Assembly (NCBI GenBank): GCA_964447155.1
Contig: CAYURM010000003.1
Location: 62,001 to 126,000 of the forward strand
Length of the DNA: 64,000 nucleotides
Source of the DNA: SMBSF63 sp034003545
GTDB taxonomy: Bacteria; Chloroflexota; Anaerolineae; Anaerolineales; Anaerolineaceae
Reading direction: 5' to 3'
Shown: positions 32,684 to 41,118 of the stretch, piece by piece
Numbering within the stretch: the stretch's first letter is position 1
How the letters are laid out: each line of letters starts with the position of its first letter
The notes under the pieces: model-generated
Told to the model about the DNA's origin: nothing
The model's input: the letters and a program-made list of their open reading frames with translations, nothing else
Database searches by the model: none
Position numbers and translations under genes: made by a program

Positions 32684-34646
32684 TTTCTACGTAATCTTCA
32701 ACCTGGGTTTGTTCCGGTGCGGCACCGAGGAAGGCAACCAGTTTGGAGATCAGGTTGGCCTTTTCGTCAGCATCCCGCTTGCTCCAGGTGCGGGTTTTGA
32801 CTTCAAGGAAGTGACCGAGATCAGGTTTGAGTACGGTGTCAAGGTTGATGTAGAATTCCTCATTTTCAAAGGTGATCAGGAAGCGCAAGCGGATTTTATT
32901 GACCTCTTTTTCAGCAGTTGGCGTAAAATATTCACGGTAGAAACGTAAACTCTGGTTGGCTGGGGCAAGGTAGCGGCTGCGGTTAAGTATCGCTTTTTGC
33001 AGGAAATGACGTTCTCTGGTCTGGCCGATGTGGGTCAGGCGGGAGCGAACATGGGTGACTTCTCCAGCGTCATTGACGAAGTGGTCTTCGCGGAAGCGGA
33101 TCATGCCCTGTTGGGGATCGTCAAACATGAGGTAATTATCATACTCTTTGTAGTGTCGTTTGTAAGAAATGGTGATGCCGTCTTTGTGCAGAGCCTCAAG
33201 AATCGGCTCGATATTCTCTATGGCGACTTTGGCCTGAATTTCATAGCTTTCTTCTTCAGATGCACCGCCAATGGCAATCAGCTTGGCGAGGACGGACTGC
33301 TCGCGCACCGTGAGGAAGGCGTCCACTTTTTCAGCGTAAAGTCTGGCTTCATTGAGAATGGCTTTTTCATCAATGGTGAGCAGCTGCTGCCCGCGCATGA
33401 GCCATTTTCCGGCGACCATGACATCGGTTACGTCGGATGATTTGCCTGCGTAAACAATCTGGGCATAGATACCGTTCTTGTCCCGGCGGAAGCGGGGAGA
33501 ATTATGCAGGCGGTTAATATCTACCAGAATCAGGTCGGCCTGCTTTCCGATTTCCAATGAGCCGGTGGTATCGGCGATGTGCAGGGCTTGCGCTCCTATG
33601 CGTGTAGCCATAAGGAGGATGGTGTCAGCAGGCAGGGTTGTGGGATCGCTGGTGCTGACCTTGCCCACGAAGGCCGCCAGGCGCATTTCTTCGAACATGT
33701 CCAAATCGTTATTTGATGCGGTGCCATCCGTGCCGATGCCGACATTCAAACCGAGTTCTACCATCTTGGGGATGGGCGCTATACCGGAGGCCAGCTTGAG
33801 GTTCGAACTGGGGTTATGGGCAACGCCGGTATTGGCGTGCAGCAGGGTGTACATTTCGCCTTCGTCAATATGAACGCAGTGGGCGGCGATAGCTTTGGGC
33901 TTGAGCAGATTTTGTTTTTTGACATAGGGTACAACCGGCATTTCTTTTTCGCGGCGCAAATTTTCCACTTCAAGGGCCGTTTCGGCAATATGGGTATGCA
34001 AGGGGACGTCATATTCGAGGGCCAGTTTGGCGGCCAGCTGCAGGGTTTCTTCGGTGTTGGTGTAGGCCGCATGGGGGGAAACGACGGGGGTAATCAGAGG
34101 GTGGTCTTTCCATTTCTCGATGAATTTACGGGTGTATTCAAGGGCTTCGTACGGAGAATCTGAGTCCGGGCTGGGGAACATGAGGATGGATTCGCCCAGC
34201 AGGGCGCGCATGCCGATTTCGGCAGTGGCAGCGGCAATATCATCTTCAAAATAGTACATATCGGCAAAAGTGGTGATCCCGCTGCGGATCATTTCTGCGC
34301 AGCCGAGGCGGGTGCCGAGGCGTACAAAATCCGGTGAAACGAATTCGCGCTCGACTGGCATACAATAGCCCATCAGCCATACGTCCAGGCGCAGGTCGTC
34401 CGCCAGGCCGCGCAGAAGGGTCATGGGCACATGGGTGTGGGCGTTGATCAAGCCAGGGAGCAGGACGCGCTGTCCGCAGTCAACGGTTTCACCTGTATCC
34501 CATGCTGCGGTGACGTTTTCTTGCGGGCCAACGGCGACGATTCTTGTGTCTTTGACGGCTACGGCGCCGGGTTCATATTGATTGAGCTGCTTATCCATCG
34601 TCAGTACGATGGCGTTGATGAAAATTGTATCGGCAGTTTGTTTCAT
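32676..34646 (-). CDS. Amidohydrolase (SAH/MTA deaminase-like) fused to a CYTH domain
   Basis: 656 residues with two parts. Residues 1 to about 445 are a metal-dependent deaminase of the SsnA/MtaD family: INAHTHVPMTLLRG, HAAYTNTEETL, LHTHIAETALEVE, AHCVHIDEGE and GIGTDGTASNNDLDMFEEMRLA supply the metal and catalytic residues. From about 470 to the end is a CYTH domain (YEIQAKVAIENI, GMIRFRED, HFLEVKTRTWSKRDADEK), the fold of class IV adenylate cyclases and inorganic tri/pyrophosphatases. ATG 34646 has GGAG 8 bases upstream. The fusion suggests a deaminase linked to sensing or hydrolysis of a phosphorylated compound. The substrate is unknown. Confidence 0.78.
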   Translation of the reverse strand: MKQTADTIFINAIVLTMDKQLNQYEPGAVAVKDTRIVAVGPQENVTAAWDTGETVDCGQRVLLPGLINAHTHVPMTLLRGLADDLRLDVWLMGYCMPVEREFVSPDFVRLGTRLGCAEMIRSGITTFADMYYFEDDIAAATAEIGMRALLGESILMFPSPDSDSPYEALEYTRKFIEKWKDHPLITPVVSPHAAYTNTEETLQLAAKLALEYDVPLHTHIAETALEVENLRREKEMPVVPYVKKQNLLKPKAIAAHCVHIDEGEMYTLLHANTGVAHNPSSNLKLASGIAPIPKMVELGLNVGIGTDGTASNNDLDMFEEMRLAAFVGKVSTSDPTTLPADTILLMATRIGAQALHIADTTGSLEIGKQADLILVDINRLHNSPRFRRDKNGIYAQIVYAGKSSDVTDVMVAGKWLMRGQQLLTIDEKAILNEARLYAEKVDAFLTVREQSVLAKLIAIGGASEEESYEIQAKVAIENIEPILEALHKDGITISYKRHYKEYDNYLMFDDPQQGMIRFREDHFVNDAGEVTHVRSRLTHIGQTRERHFLQKAILNRSRYLAPANQSLRFYREYFTPTAEKEVNKIRLRFLITFENEEFYINLDTVLKPDLGHFLEVKTRTWSKRDADEKANLISKLVAFLGAAPEQTQVEDYVEML

Positions 34647-34687
34647 GAGATCCACTCCTTCTTTGCTTTGATAAGTTTAGAAAAAAG

Positions 34688-35833
34688 TCAGCCCAGTTTC
34701 AGCAACTCACGGCGCAGCATATCCAGAGCGCTGTTGACGGCCCATTTTGCTGCCAGGGAAGACTCGCCGAGATATTTTCTGGTTTGGTTTAATTCCTGTT
34801 CAGGGGTGAGCAAGGTGAGGGTTAACAGCGTGCCGTGTTCCCCTGGCTGAACCATAACGGCAAGCCCGTATTGGGCATTCCGTTCAGCGCGTAGTTTGTC
34901 TAGTGTATCGTGAATATCTGTCGAGAGAACCGTTTGTGTATTTTCTGGTGCGATCCCCACGCTTTGCAGGCATTCGGCAAGGCTGTTGTTTAGTCCATGT
35001 TCCAGGGTTACCAGGGTGAGCTGGTAGGTAATCAGCAGTTGTGCGATGGTTCCTTCGAGGGTATCCTGATCAGCGCCGAAGATATGGTCACCGAGGCGTT
35101 CACGCACTTTCTTTTCCACCTTGCGAATCATGCGATCGGCTTCCAACAGGGTGTCTGCTTTAGCGGTGATGCGGATATCGGTGTTGCCGGGATGGGCGAG
35201 CAGGCCGACAGTGGGGTTTGACAAAGTTTCCAGGTCGTCTACCAGGGCATCTACCTGTGATTCACCGATGCCAGAGGTATGGAGAACGCGGGCTTTGATG
35301 GTGCCTTGTAAATTAAAATGCTCTTTGAGGAATGGGATGACGTGCGTTTTGATGAGCAGTTCCATTTCGCGGGGAACCCCGGGCAGGCTGATGACGACCT
35401 GCTCATCGGAAATGCAGGCAAAAGCCGGCGCAGTACCAACCGGGTTATCAATCGGGGTGGCGCCGGCAGGGATGTAGGCCTGACGTTTATTATTTTCGGA
35501 GGGTGACCAGTTCATCCGGCGGAAATGGGCTTCAATATTTTTCCATTGGTCGGGGCGGAATTGGAGCTCAACATCAAATGCAGCGGCTACCGCCTGGCGG
35601 GTGGGGTCGTCCACGGTTGGCCCGAGGCCGCCGGTGGTGATGATGATGTTTGTTCTGGTACGCGCTTCACGGATGATCTGTTCGATTCGATTGAGGTTGT
35701 CGCCAACGATTGTGGTGCGATAGATATCGACCCCAATGTCTCGTAGTTGACGGGCGATGAAACGGGTATTGGTGTCCTGGCTTTCACCGAGGAGAAGCTC
35801 AGTCCCAATGGCAATAATTTCTGCGGCAGGCAT
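34688..35833 (-). CDS. cinA: CinA-family protein with degenerate C-terminal domain
   Basis: 381 residues. The N-terminal COG1058 domain is clear: EIIAIGTELLLGESQDTNTRFIA, TTGGLGPTVDDPTRQAVA and LPGVPREMELL. This domain is an ADP-ribose pyrophosphatase in characterised CinA proteins. The C-terminal part, where nicotinamide-mononucleotide deamidase would lie, is short and lacks the expected AESCTGG and Ser-Lys motifs, so that activity is doubtful. GGAG precedes the ATG at 35833. Despite its name the link to competence is indirect. Here it is 6 kb from a comF-Tad locus. Confidence 0.82.
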   Translation of the reverse strand: MPAAEIIAIGTELLLGESQDTNTRFIARQLRDIGVDIYRTTIVGDNLNRIEQIIREARTRTNIIITTGGLGPTVDDPTRQAVAAAFDVELQFRPDQWKNIEAHFRRMNWSPSENNKRQAYIPAGATPIDNPVGTAPAFACISDEQVVISLPGVPREMELLIKTHVIPFLKEHFNLQGTIKARVLHTSGIGESQVDALVDDLETLSNPTVGLLAHPGNTDIRITAKADTLLEADRMIRKVEKKVRERLGDHIFGADQDTLEGTIAQLLITYQLTLVTLEHGLNNSLAECLQSVGIAPENTQTVLSTDIHDTLDKLRAERNAQYGLAVMVQPGEHGTLLTLTLLTPEQELNQTRKYLGESSLAAKWAVNSALDMLRRELLKLG

Positions 35834-35913
35834 CAACACTCCTTGTGGTGGTACGTATTTCCAATACAGCCTCCACAAAGGTTCTGAACGTCGGGATGTG
35901 GATTACCTTTATT

Positions 35914-36411
35914 CTACCTGCTATGTGAAGAACTAAGCAAGGCATCCCTTAATTTCAGGTCAGTGTTACGGATTTTTTGCGCCAAATCAGCAGCCAGGTT
36001 GAACATGACCCGATACCCCAGTTCGGGGTAGGTCTCGCAGAGCATCATTAATTTTTTACGGGGCAATAACAGGACGCGGGTTGACCGGTCGGCTGCGCGA
36101 ACGCTGGCCGAGCGGACGCCGCCGTCAACGAGGGCCATCTCGCCGAAAGACTGGCCGCGCTGCAGGATGGCGATTACGCGGGGAGAATCATCGGGTACGA
36201 CGGTGGTAGACACCATGCTGAGGGTAACGACGATTTCAACCTTGCCCTGCAGAATAAGATACAGGTCACTTTCTTTTGAGTTTTCGTCAAAGACGAACTC
36301 ACCTTTTTTGAAGGTCAGTTCCTGACAGATACTTTCTATCAATTCAAACTGCACGGGTGAAAGGTTATAAAAAAGGTCAGATTCTTTTAAGAAGTTGGTA
36401 TACTTTCCCAT
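35914..36411 (-). CDS. Cyclic nucleotide-binding domain protein
   Basis: A 165-residue protein made of one CRP-like cyclic-nucleotide-binding barrel. It opens with LKESDLFYNLSPVQFELIESI and has GEFVFDENSKESDLYLILQG and GQSFGEMALVDGGVRSASVRAADRS; the FGEMAL...RSASV segment is the phosphate-binding cassette. The C-terminal helix region carries no DNA-binding helix-turn-helix, so it is not a standard CRP regulator and may act through partner proteins. It is divergent from yraN, with an 87-base gap. The ligand is not known. Confidence 0.82.
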   Translation of the reverse strand: MGKYTNFLKESDLFYNLSPVQFELIESICQELTFKKGEFVFDENSKESDLYLILQGKVEIVVTLSMVSTTVVPDDSPRVIAILQRGQSFGEMALVDGGVRSASVRAADRSTRVLLLPRKKLMMLCETYPELGYRVMFNLAADLAQKIRNTDLKLRDALLSSSHSR

Positions 36412-36449
36412 AGCATCCTCCTGTTACACGGTAAGTGTAGCACGGATTA

Positions 36450-36477
36450 TTGGCAAAATAATTTTTATCATTATACT
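36450..36477 (+). promoter_or_regulatory. Promoter of yraN-miaA
   Basis: TTGGCA (36450-36455) and TATACT (36472-36477) are 16 bases apart, 21 bases before the yraN start codon. Confidence 0.6.
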
Positions 36478-36498
36478 CTAAAGAATCGGGATGGCAGA

Positions 36499-36855
36499 AT
36501 GAGTGATCGTCAGGCAATTGGGCGTAAAGGGGAAGATCTTGCCGCGGCTTACTTGACCCAGCGGGGCTGTGTGGTGCTGGAGCGCAATGTACGTACCGTG
36601 TATGGTGAGATCGATCTGGTCGTGATGAAGGGAAAATCCCTTGCTTTTGTCGAGGTAAAGACGCGCACCAGCCGTTTGTTTGGTTATCCTGAGACGGGCA
36701 TTACGGAAGCGAAAATGATACATATGATAAATTGTGCTGAAAATTATCTGCAACAGCATCCAGAATATGACATGCCCTGGCAGCTGGATGTGATTTCAGT
36801 GGAATTGGGAAAAGATGACAACTATCGGGTTACCTGGTTTGAAAATGCAAGTTGA
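36499..36855 (+). CDS. yraN: UPF0102/YraN-family putative endonuclease
   Basis: 118 residues of the YraN family, an RNase H/Holliday-resolvase-like fold of unproven function. It has GRKGEDLAAAYLTQRGCVVLERNVRTVYGEIDLVV and LAFVEVKTRTS, which hold the conserved Glu, Asp and ExK residues. It is found near rnhB, rplS or repair genes in many bacteria. Here it overlaps the start of miaA by 11 bases and shares its promoter. Confidence 0.9.
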   Translation: MSDRQAIGRKGEDLAAAYLTQRGCVVLERNVRTVYGEIDLVVMKGKSLAFVEVKTRTSRLFGYPETGITEAKMIHMINCAENYLQQHPEYDMPWQLDVISVELGKDDNYRVTWFENAS

Positions 36856-37807
36856 ACATGAAGCACCCCGTGTGGTGGCGATTGTCGGTCCAACAGCCGT
36901 AGGTAAAACGGAAATCTCGCTGCAACTGGCGGAGGCGTTGAATGGGGAAATTGTCTCAACCGACAGCCGGCAGTTCTATCGCGGCATGGACATTGGTACG
37001 GCCAAAGCTACGCCGGAGGAACAGGCGCGTGTGCCCCATCATTTAATTGATGTAGCTGATCCAGATGAAATTTGGAGTCTGGCAGTGTTTCAGAAGGAGG
37101 CGCAGCGGGCTATTGGTGATATTTCCGGGCGCGGCAGGCTGCCGTTTTTGGTGGGGGGAACCGGTCAGTATGTGCGGGCTGTGCTGGAGGGGTGGGATAT
37201 TCCGGCGCAGCCTCCGGTGCCGCAGCTGCGCGATGCGCTGGAGGCATGGGGAGAGGAAATTGGGGCGGCGGCTTTGTATGAAAAACTAAAGCGGATTGAT
37301 CCTGAAGCAGCAGAAAAGATTGATGCCAATAATTTGCGGCGGACGGTACGCGCTTTGGAAGTGATTTTCCAGACGGGACGGAAATTTTCGTCCCTGCGCA
37401 GGCGAAAAGCCAGCCCCTATATTTTGAAATTTGTTGGTTTGCAGCGTTCACGAACCGACTTGTATGCGCGCATTGACACACGGATTGAAGCGATGATCGC
37501 GAGTGGCTTTCTGGATGAGGTGCAGACCCTGCTGGACAAGGGCTATCGTGCCGATTTGCCGAATATGTCTGCGATCGGCTACCGCGAGATGGTGGGTGTT
37601 TTGCAGGGGGAGATGAGTTTGGAAGAGGCAGTACGGCGGATGAAACGGTTGACGCGGATATTTGTACGGCGTCAGGCAAACTGGTTTAAGGCAGATGATC
37701 CCAATATTCGCTGGTTTGATGCGGATGAAGATGCTGTTGAGCAGATGATTGCCTACGTGAGGAACGAAGCAGGCTGGATTTATCCGACACAATTTGAAAC
37801 AGATTGA
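36845..37807 (+). CDS. miaA: tRNA dimethylallyltransferase
   Basis: MiaA adds a dimethylallyl group to A37 of tRNAs that read codons beginning with U. The 320-residue protein has the P-loop IVGPTAVGKTEISLQLA, then EIVSTDSRQFYRGMDIGTAK, VPHHLIDV and LVGGTGQYVRAVLEGW. A helical insert and C-terminal segment follow (NMSAIGYREMVGVLQGE, RRQANWFK). ATG 36845 lies inside the end of yraN, and the product has normal length. Its prenyl donor, dimethylallyl diphosphate, could be supplied by the type 2 isomerase encoded at 53.7 kb. Confidence 0.95.
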   Translation: MQVEHEAPRVVAIVGPTAVGKTEISLQLAEALNGEIVSTDSRQFYRGMDIGTAKATPEEQARVPHHLIDVADPDEIWSLAVFQKEAQRAIGDISGRGRLPFLVGGTGQYVRAVLEGWDIPAQPPVPQLRDALEAWGEEIGAAALYEKLKRIDPEAAEKIDANNLRRTVRALEVIFQTGRKFSSLRRRKASPYILKFVGLQRSRTDLYARIDTRIEAMIASGFLDEVQTLLDKGYRADLPNMSAIGYREMVGVLQGEMSLEEAVRRMKRLTRIFVRRQANWFKADDPNIRWFDADEDAVEQMIAYVRNEAGWIYPTQFETD

Positions 37808-37882
37808 AGGGGACAGGGGGAACTAAACCGTGGCTGACGCAATATGACAGGGGCGGTCTTTTTTTAGACATGCCTGGGAGAG

Positions 37883-37950
37883 GGAATTGAAAATCTCTCT
37901 CCTGTCTGCGCCATTTCCGGGCGCCAATACGGGAGAGAGATTTGAATTCC
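37883..37950. terminator. Long imperfect inverted repeat between miaA and ftsH
   Basis: A 20-base arm at 37883-37902 (GGAATTGAAAATCTCTCTCC) pairs with 37931-37950 with two small defects. A nested GCGCC/GGCGC stem lies in the loop. The two genes converge here, so a shared terminator is likely, although no clean T-run follows. Confidence 0.55.
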
Positions 37951-37963
37951 GTTAAGCAGAAGT

Positions 37964-39826
37964 CTATTCGACGACCATCAGCAGTGGTGTACCGCTTTTC
38001 TTTTCCACGGGGGCGGGGAAGATTTCTTCAAATTCTTTTTTAGAAATGGTTTCTACTTCCAGCAACCGGTTCGCAATTGCATCCAGTTTGTCGCGGTATT
38101 TAATAAGAATCGCGGTTGACTGTTGATAAGCTTCATTCACCAGACGTTTGACTTCTCCGTCGATTGTTTCAGCAACTTTTTCAGAGTAGTCGCGCTGTTC
38201 GGAGATTTCGCGTCCGAGGAAGACCATTTCTTCTTTCTGTCCATAGATCATCGGTCCCATTTTTTCGCTCATACCGAGTTGGGTGACCATGTTGCGAGCG
38301 ATCTTGGTTACGCGCTGGATATCATTGGATGCGCCGGAAGTGTAATCGTCAAAGACGATCTGCTCGGCGGCACGCCCACCCATCAAGCCGATCATTTCAG
38401 CAACCAACTTCTTGCGGGATTGCAGGGTTCTATCTTCTATCGGGAGCGCCATGGTGTATCCCGCTGCCATGCCGCGGCCGATGATGGTTATTTTCTGTAC
38501 AGGATCGGCCTCCGGCAGGGTATGCATGACCACTGCGTGGCCTGCTTCATGGTAGGCGATGATGATACGTTCTTCATCACTGATCAGGCGGCTCTTCCGC
38601 TCTGGCCCGGCGATCACCCGTTCGACAGATTCTTCAAGTTCGGGTTGGCCGATCACTTTTTTATCCCGGCGCGCGGCCAGAATGGCGGCTTCATTGACCA
38701 GGTTTTCGAGGTCTGCGCCGACAAAACCAGGTGTACCACGGGCGAGGAGGTTGAGATCTACATCGGGGCCAAGCGGCTTCCCGCGCACATGCACTTTGAG
38801 GATGGCTTCGCGGCCAACCATATCGGGGCGGTCGAGAACAACGCGGCGGTCAAAACGACCGGGGCGCAGTAAAGCAGGGTCAAGGATGTCGGGGCGGTTG
38901 GTAGCGGCCATGATGATGACGTTGGTATCTGTGCCAAAGCCGTCCATTTCGACAAGGAGTTGATTGAGGGTTTGTTCACGTTCGTCATGACTGCCGCCGA
39001 GGCCTGCGCCGCGATGGCGGCCGACGGCATCAATTTCATCCACGAAGACGATGCAGGGGGATTGGCGCTTGGCCTGTTCAAACAGATCGCGGACACGGCT
39101 GGCGCCGACACCGACAAACATTTCGACAAATTCTGAACCAGAAATGGAAAAGAAGGGTACGCCTGCTTCTCCTGATACTGCTTTGGCGAGCAGCGTTTTA
39201 CCTGTTCCCGGAGGGCCAACCAGCAAAACGCCTTTAGGAATGCGGGCACCTAACGCGATGAATTTTTGAGGTTCCTGCAGGAACTCAACGATTTCCAGTA
39301 GTTCTTCTTTTGATTCTTCTATACCAGCCACATCTTCAAATGTGACGGTGGGCTGATCGCCGCTGAACATGCGTGCGCGGGATTTGCCAAAGGACATGGC
39401 AGAGTTATTGCTGCCCTGTGCCTGGCGGAAGATGAAGAAGAAAGCGCCCGCCAGCAGCAGCATGGGAAGAATATAACCAGCGGCGGAAAGGATGCCTGCC
39501 CATTTGCTGGGGGCTTTGATCTCTATTTTGACGTTGTCGGCGTTCATCTGCTGTGGGGTTACCCCCAGCTGGCCCAATTGTTCCACCAGGGTTGCAACGG
39601 GTTCTTTTGTTGATTCTTTCAGCGTTCCATCCTGCATGGTGATGGTGAGGAAGCCTTCGTCTTCAACAATTTTTTCCACCTTACCCGCCTGGATTTGTGC
39701 AGCAAGTTCATTAATGCTCAAAATGCTGTCGCTGTTCTCCTGTGCGTTAAAACTATATACAAGCAGTGCGATGACAGCCATAAAGAGCAGTACATATATG
39801 ACGTAAGATTGTTTTCGTGAATTCAC
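37964..39826 (-). CDS. ftsH: ATP-dependent zinc metalloprotease FtsH
   Basis: A membrane-bound AAA+ protease that degrades misfolded membrane proteins and regulators. Of 620 residues, two transmembrane helices (about 8-26 and 108-130) flank an external domain. The AAA module has LLVGPPGTGKTLLAKAV, FVDEIDAVGRHRG and the second-region-of-homology arginines in NRPDILDPALLRPGRFDR. The zinc site is YHEAGHAVV with a later Glu/Asp ligand. The start is GTG at 39826, 5 bases after GGGAGG. It is monocistronic, with an A/T-rich region containing TATAAT upstream. Confidence 0.96.
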   Translation of the reverse strand: MNSRKQSYVIYVLLFMAVIALLVYSFNAQENSDSILSINELAAQIQAGKVEKIVEDEGFLTITMQDGTLKESTKEPVATLVEQLGQLGVTPQQMNADNVKIEIKAPSKWAGILSAAGYILPMLLLAGAFFFIFRQAQGSNNSAMSFGKSRARMFSGDQPTVTFEDVAGIEESKEELLEIVEFLQEPQKFIALGARIPKGVLLVGPPGTGKTLLAKAVSGEAGVPFFSISGSEFVEMFVGVGASRVRDLFEQAKRQSPCIVFVDEIDAVGRHRGAGLGGSHDEREQTLNQLLVEMDGFGTDTNVIIMAATNRPDILDPALLRPGRFDRRVVLDRPDMVGREAILKVHVRGKPLGPDVDLNLLARGTPGFVGADLENLVNEAAILAARRDKKVIGQPELEESVERVIAGPERKSRLISDEERIIIAYHEAGHAVVMHTLPEADPVQKITIIGRGMAAGYTMALPIEDRTLQSRKKLVAEMIGLMGGRAAEQIVFDDYTSGASNDIQRVTKIARNMVTQLGMSEKMGPMIYGQKEEMVFLGREISEQRDYSEKVAETIDGEVKRLVNEAYQQSTAILIKYRDKLDAIANRLLEVETISKKEFEEIFPAPVEKKSGTPLLMVVE

Positions 39827-39928
39827 ACATACCTCCCAGGGTATTGTAATAGGTCAAGTTTATGATAAATCCAACCAAAATTATACCAATTTATTGGCAG
39901 GCAGACCAGCCAGAGCAGGGCTGGGGAG

Positions 39929-39953
39929 CGGTATTAAGATAAATCTTATACCG
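39929..39953 (-). terminator. Hairpin after the Cys-rich gene
   Basis: CGGTA-TT-AAGAT pairs with ATCTT-A-TACCG around AA, with a one-base bulge. It lies 24 bases past the stop of the minus-strand gene at 39977. The rest of this 150-base gap carries the ftsH upstream region. Confidence 0.4.
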
Positions 39954-39976
39954 GTGGAGTTGAAAGGACAAGGAAA

Positions 39977-40315
39977 TCATTCCTCATTGGTATTCAGGAA
40001 AACTTCCGGGATGGGATGGCATTGACCGCAGCCGATTTCCGGTTCTTTGACAGCTTGTTGGCTTTTGGTACACCAGGCGCTGATTTTCATCTCTTTGCCA
40101 AATATCAGAAAGCGAGGTTTGATTTCAGCCCGCAATTCCATGGTTGGGCAGGCATTTGCAAGCAGGATGCCGGGAACGGGGCAAGTGCGGCAAAGCGAAG
40201 ACTGCCATTGGGCTGCGTCAGGGCTTCCTTCGAGCAGGCGGCATTCTTCCTGAGAAGCGCCGCGGTAATAGTTCCCGTAGAAATATCGACATTCCTTGCC
40301 ATCAGGTGTGCGCAT
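39977..40315 (-). CDS. Cysteine-rich hypothetical protein
   Basis: 112 residues that I do not recognise. Nine cysteines occur, including CRTCPVPGILLANAC in the middle and CGQCHP near the C-terminus, so a zinc or Fe-S site is plausible. No signal peptide or transmembrane helix is visible. The N-terminus MRTPDGKECRYFYGNYYRGASQEECRLL is polar and looks soluble. No Shine-Dalgarno precedes the ATG. It lies between ftsH and efp on the same strand, but gaps of 83-150 bases on either side suggest its own transcription. The open frame with non-random cysteine spacing supports a real gene. Confidence 0.6.
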   Translation of the reverse strand: MRTPDGKECRYFYGNYYRGASQEECRLLEGSPDAAQWQSSLCRTCPVPGILLANACPTMELRAEIKPRFLIFGKEMKISAWCTKSQQAVKEPEIGCGQCHPIPEVFLNTNEE

Positions 40316-40398
40316 AGATTAATAGTCCGTGTCGTTCAGCTAAAGGTTTCGGGTAGATCTTGAAAAAAATCAGATCCTTGCGTATCCGTGACGAGGTT

Positions 40399-40956
40399 TT
40401 AGGCCCGCGTGATATATTCTCCGGTGCGGGTGTCCACCCGGATGGTATCTCCTTCGACAACGAAGCTGGGACAGCCAACTTTTAGGCCAGTTTCCACGGT
40501 CACCAGTTTGGTGACTCCGGTGGCGGTGTCACCGCGGACGGCAGTAGAGGCTTCGGTAACCAGCAGATCAACAGAGGTGGGTAATTCTATTTCGATGGCT
40601 TCCGTTTCATACAGGGTGAGTTTTACGACAACTTCCCCTTTCAGGAAGCCAGCCATTTCCCCAATGATATTATTGGGAACCAGATGCTGTTCGAAAGTTT
40701 CCTGATCCATGAAGTAGAAAAATTCCGCATCGCTATACAGGAATTGGACGTTGTGGTAATTCAAGCGGACGTCTTGTACGCGGTCGCTGGAATTGAAAGT
40801 CATATCGACGTTGGAACCCGTGCGCATATTGTATGCTTTAATGCGGATGGTGGCTTTGCCCCGGCCAGGTTTATGATGGTGGTAGTCTGTAACCTTGAAC
40901 AATGATTTGTCCTGCTCAAATACAACACCTTTGCGAAGTTCGTTTACATCAATCAT
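40399..40956 (-). CDS. efp: Elongation factor P
   Basis: EF-P relieves ribosome stalling at polyproline stretches. The 185-residue protein has the three beta-barrel domains of the family. The N-terminal loop that reaches the peptidyl-transferase centre reads HHHKPGRGKATIR, placing arginine (Arg32) at the tip where many bacteria have a modified lysine. The C-terminus GDTIRVDTRTGEYITRA is the usual family signature. ATG 40956 was preferred to one 19 codons upstream because MIDVNELRKG is the canonical start. Several proteins encoded here have Pro-rich linkers and may depend on it. Confidence 0.95.
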   Translation of the reverse strand: MIDVNELRKGVVFEQDKSLFKVTDYHHHKPGRGKATIRIKAYNMRTGSNVDMTFNSSDRVQDVRLNYHNVQFLYSDAEFFYFMDQETFEQHLVPNNIIGEMAGFLKGEVVVKLTLYETEAIEIELPTSVDLLVTEASTAVRGDTATGVTKLVTVETGLKVGCPSFVVEGDTIRVDTRTGEYITRA

Positions 40957-41068
40957 GTTATCAGCCTTTAGTATAAAGATTTTTAGCTTTGTGATTATAG
41001 CGTAAGGTTGCATTCATGACAAGGAGAAGTTTTACGGCGGCATGAATGGATCCTGTTACGTATCAAAA

Positions 41069-41098
41069 CTCCCCCCGCAGGGGATCCTGTGGGGGGAG
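41069..41098 (-). terminator. Terminator of the tad-comF-hpf unit
   Basis: A 13-bp stem (41069-41081 with 41086-41098) rich in G/C is followed on the minus strand by GTTTTGATA. It lies 20 bases after the hpf stop codon. Confidence 0.85.
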
Positions 41099-41118
41099 GG
41101 GTACAGGTAAGTGTTGGA

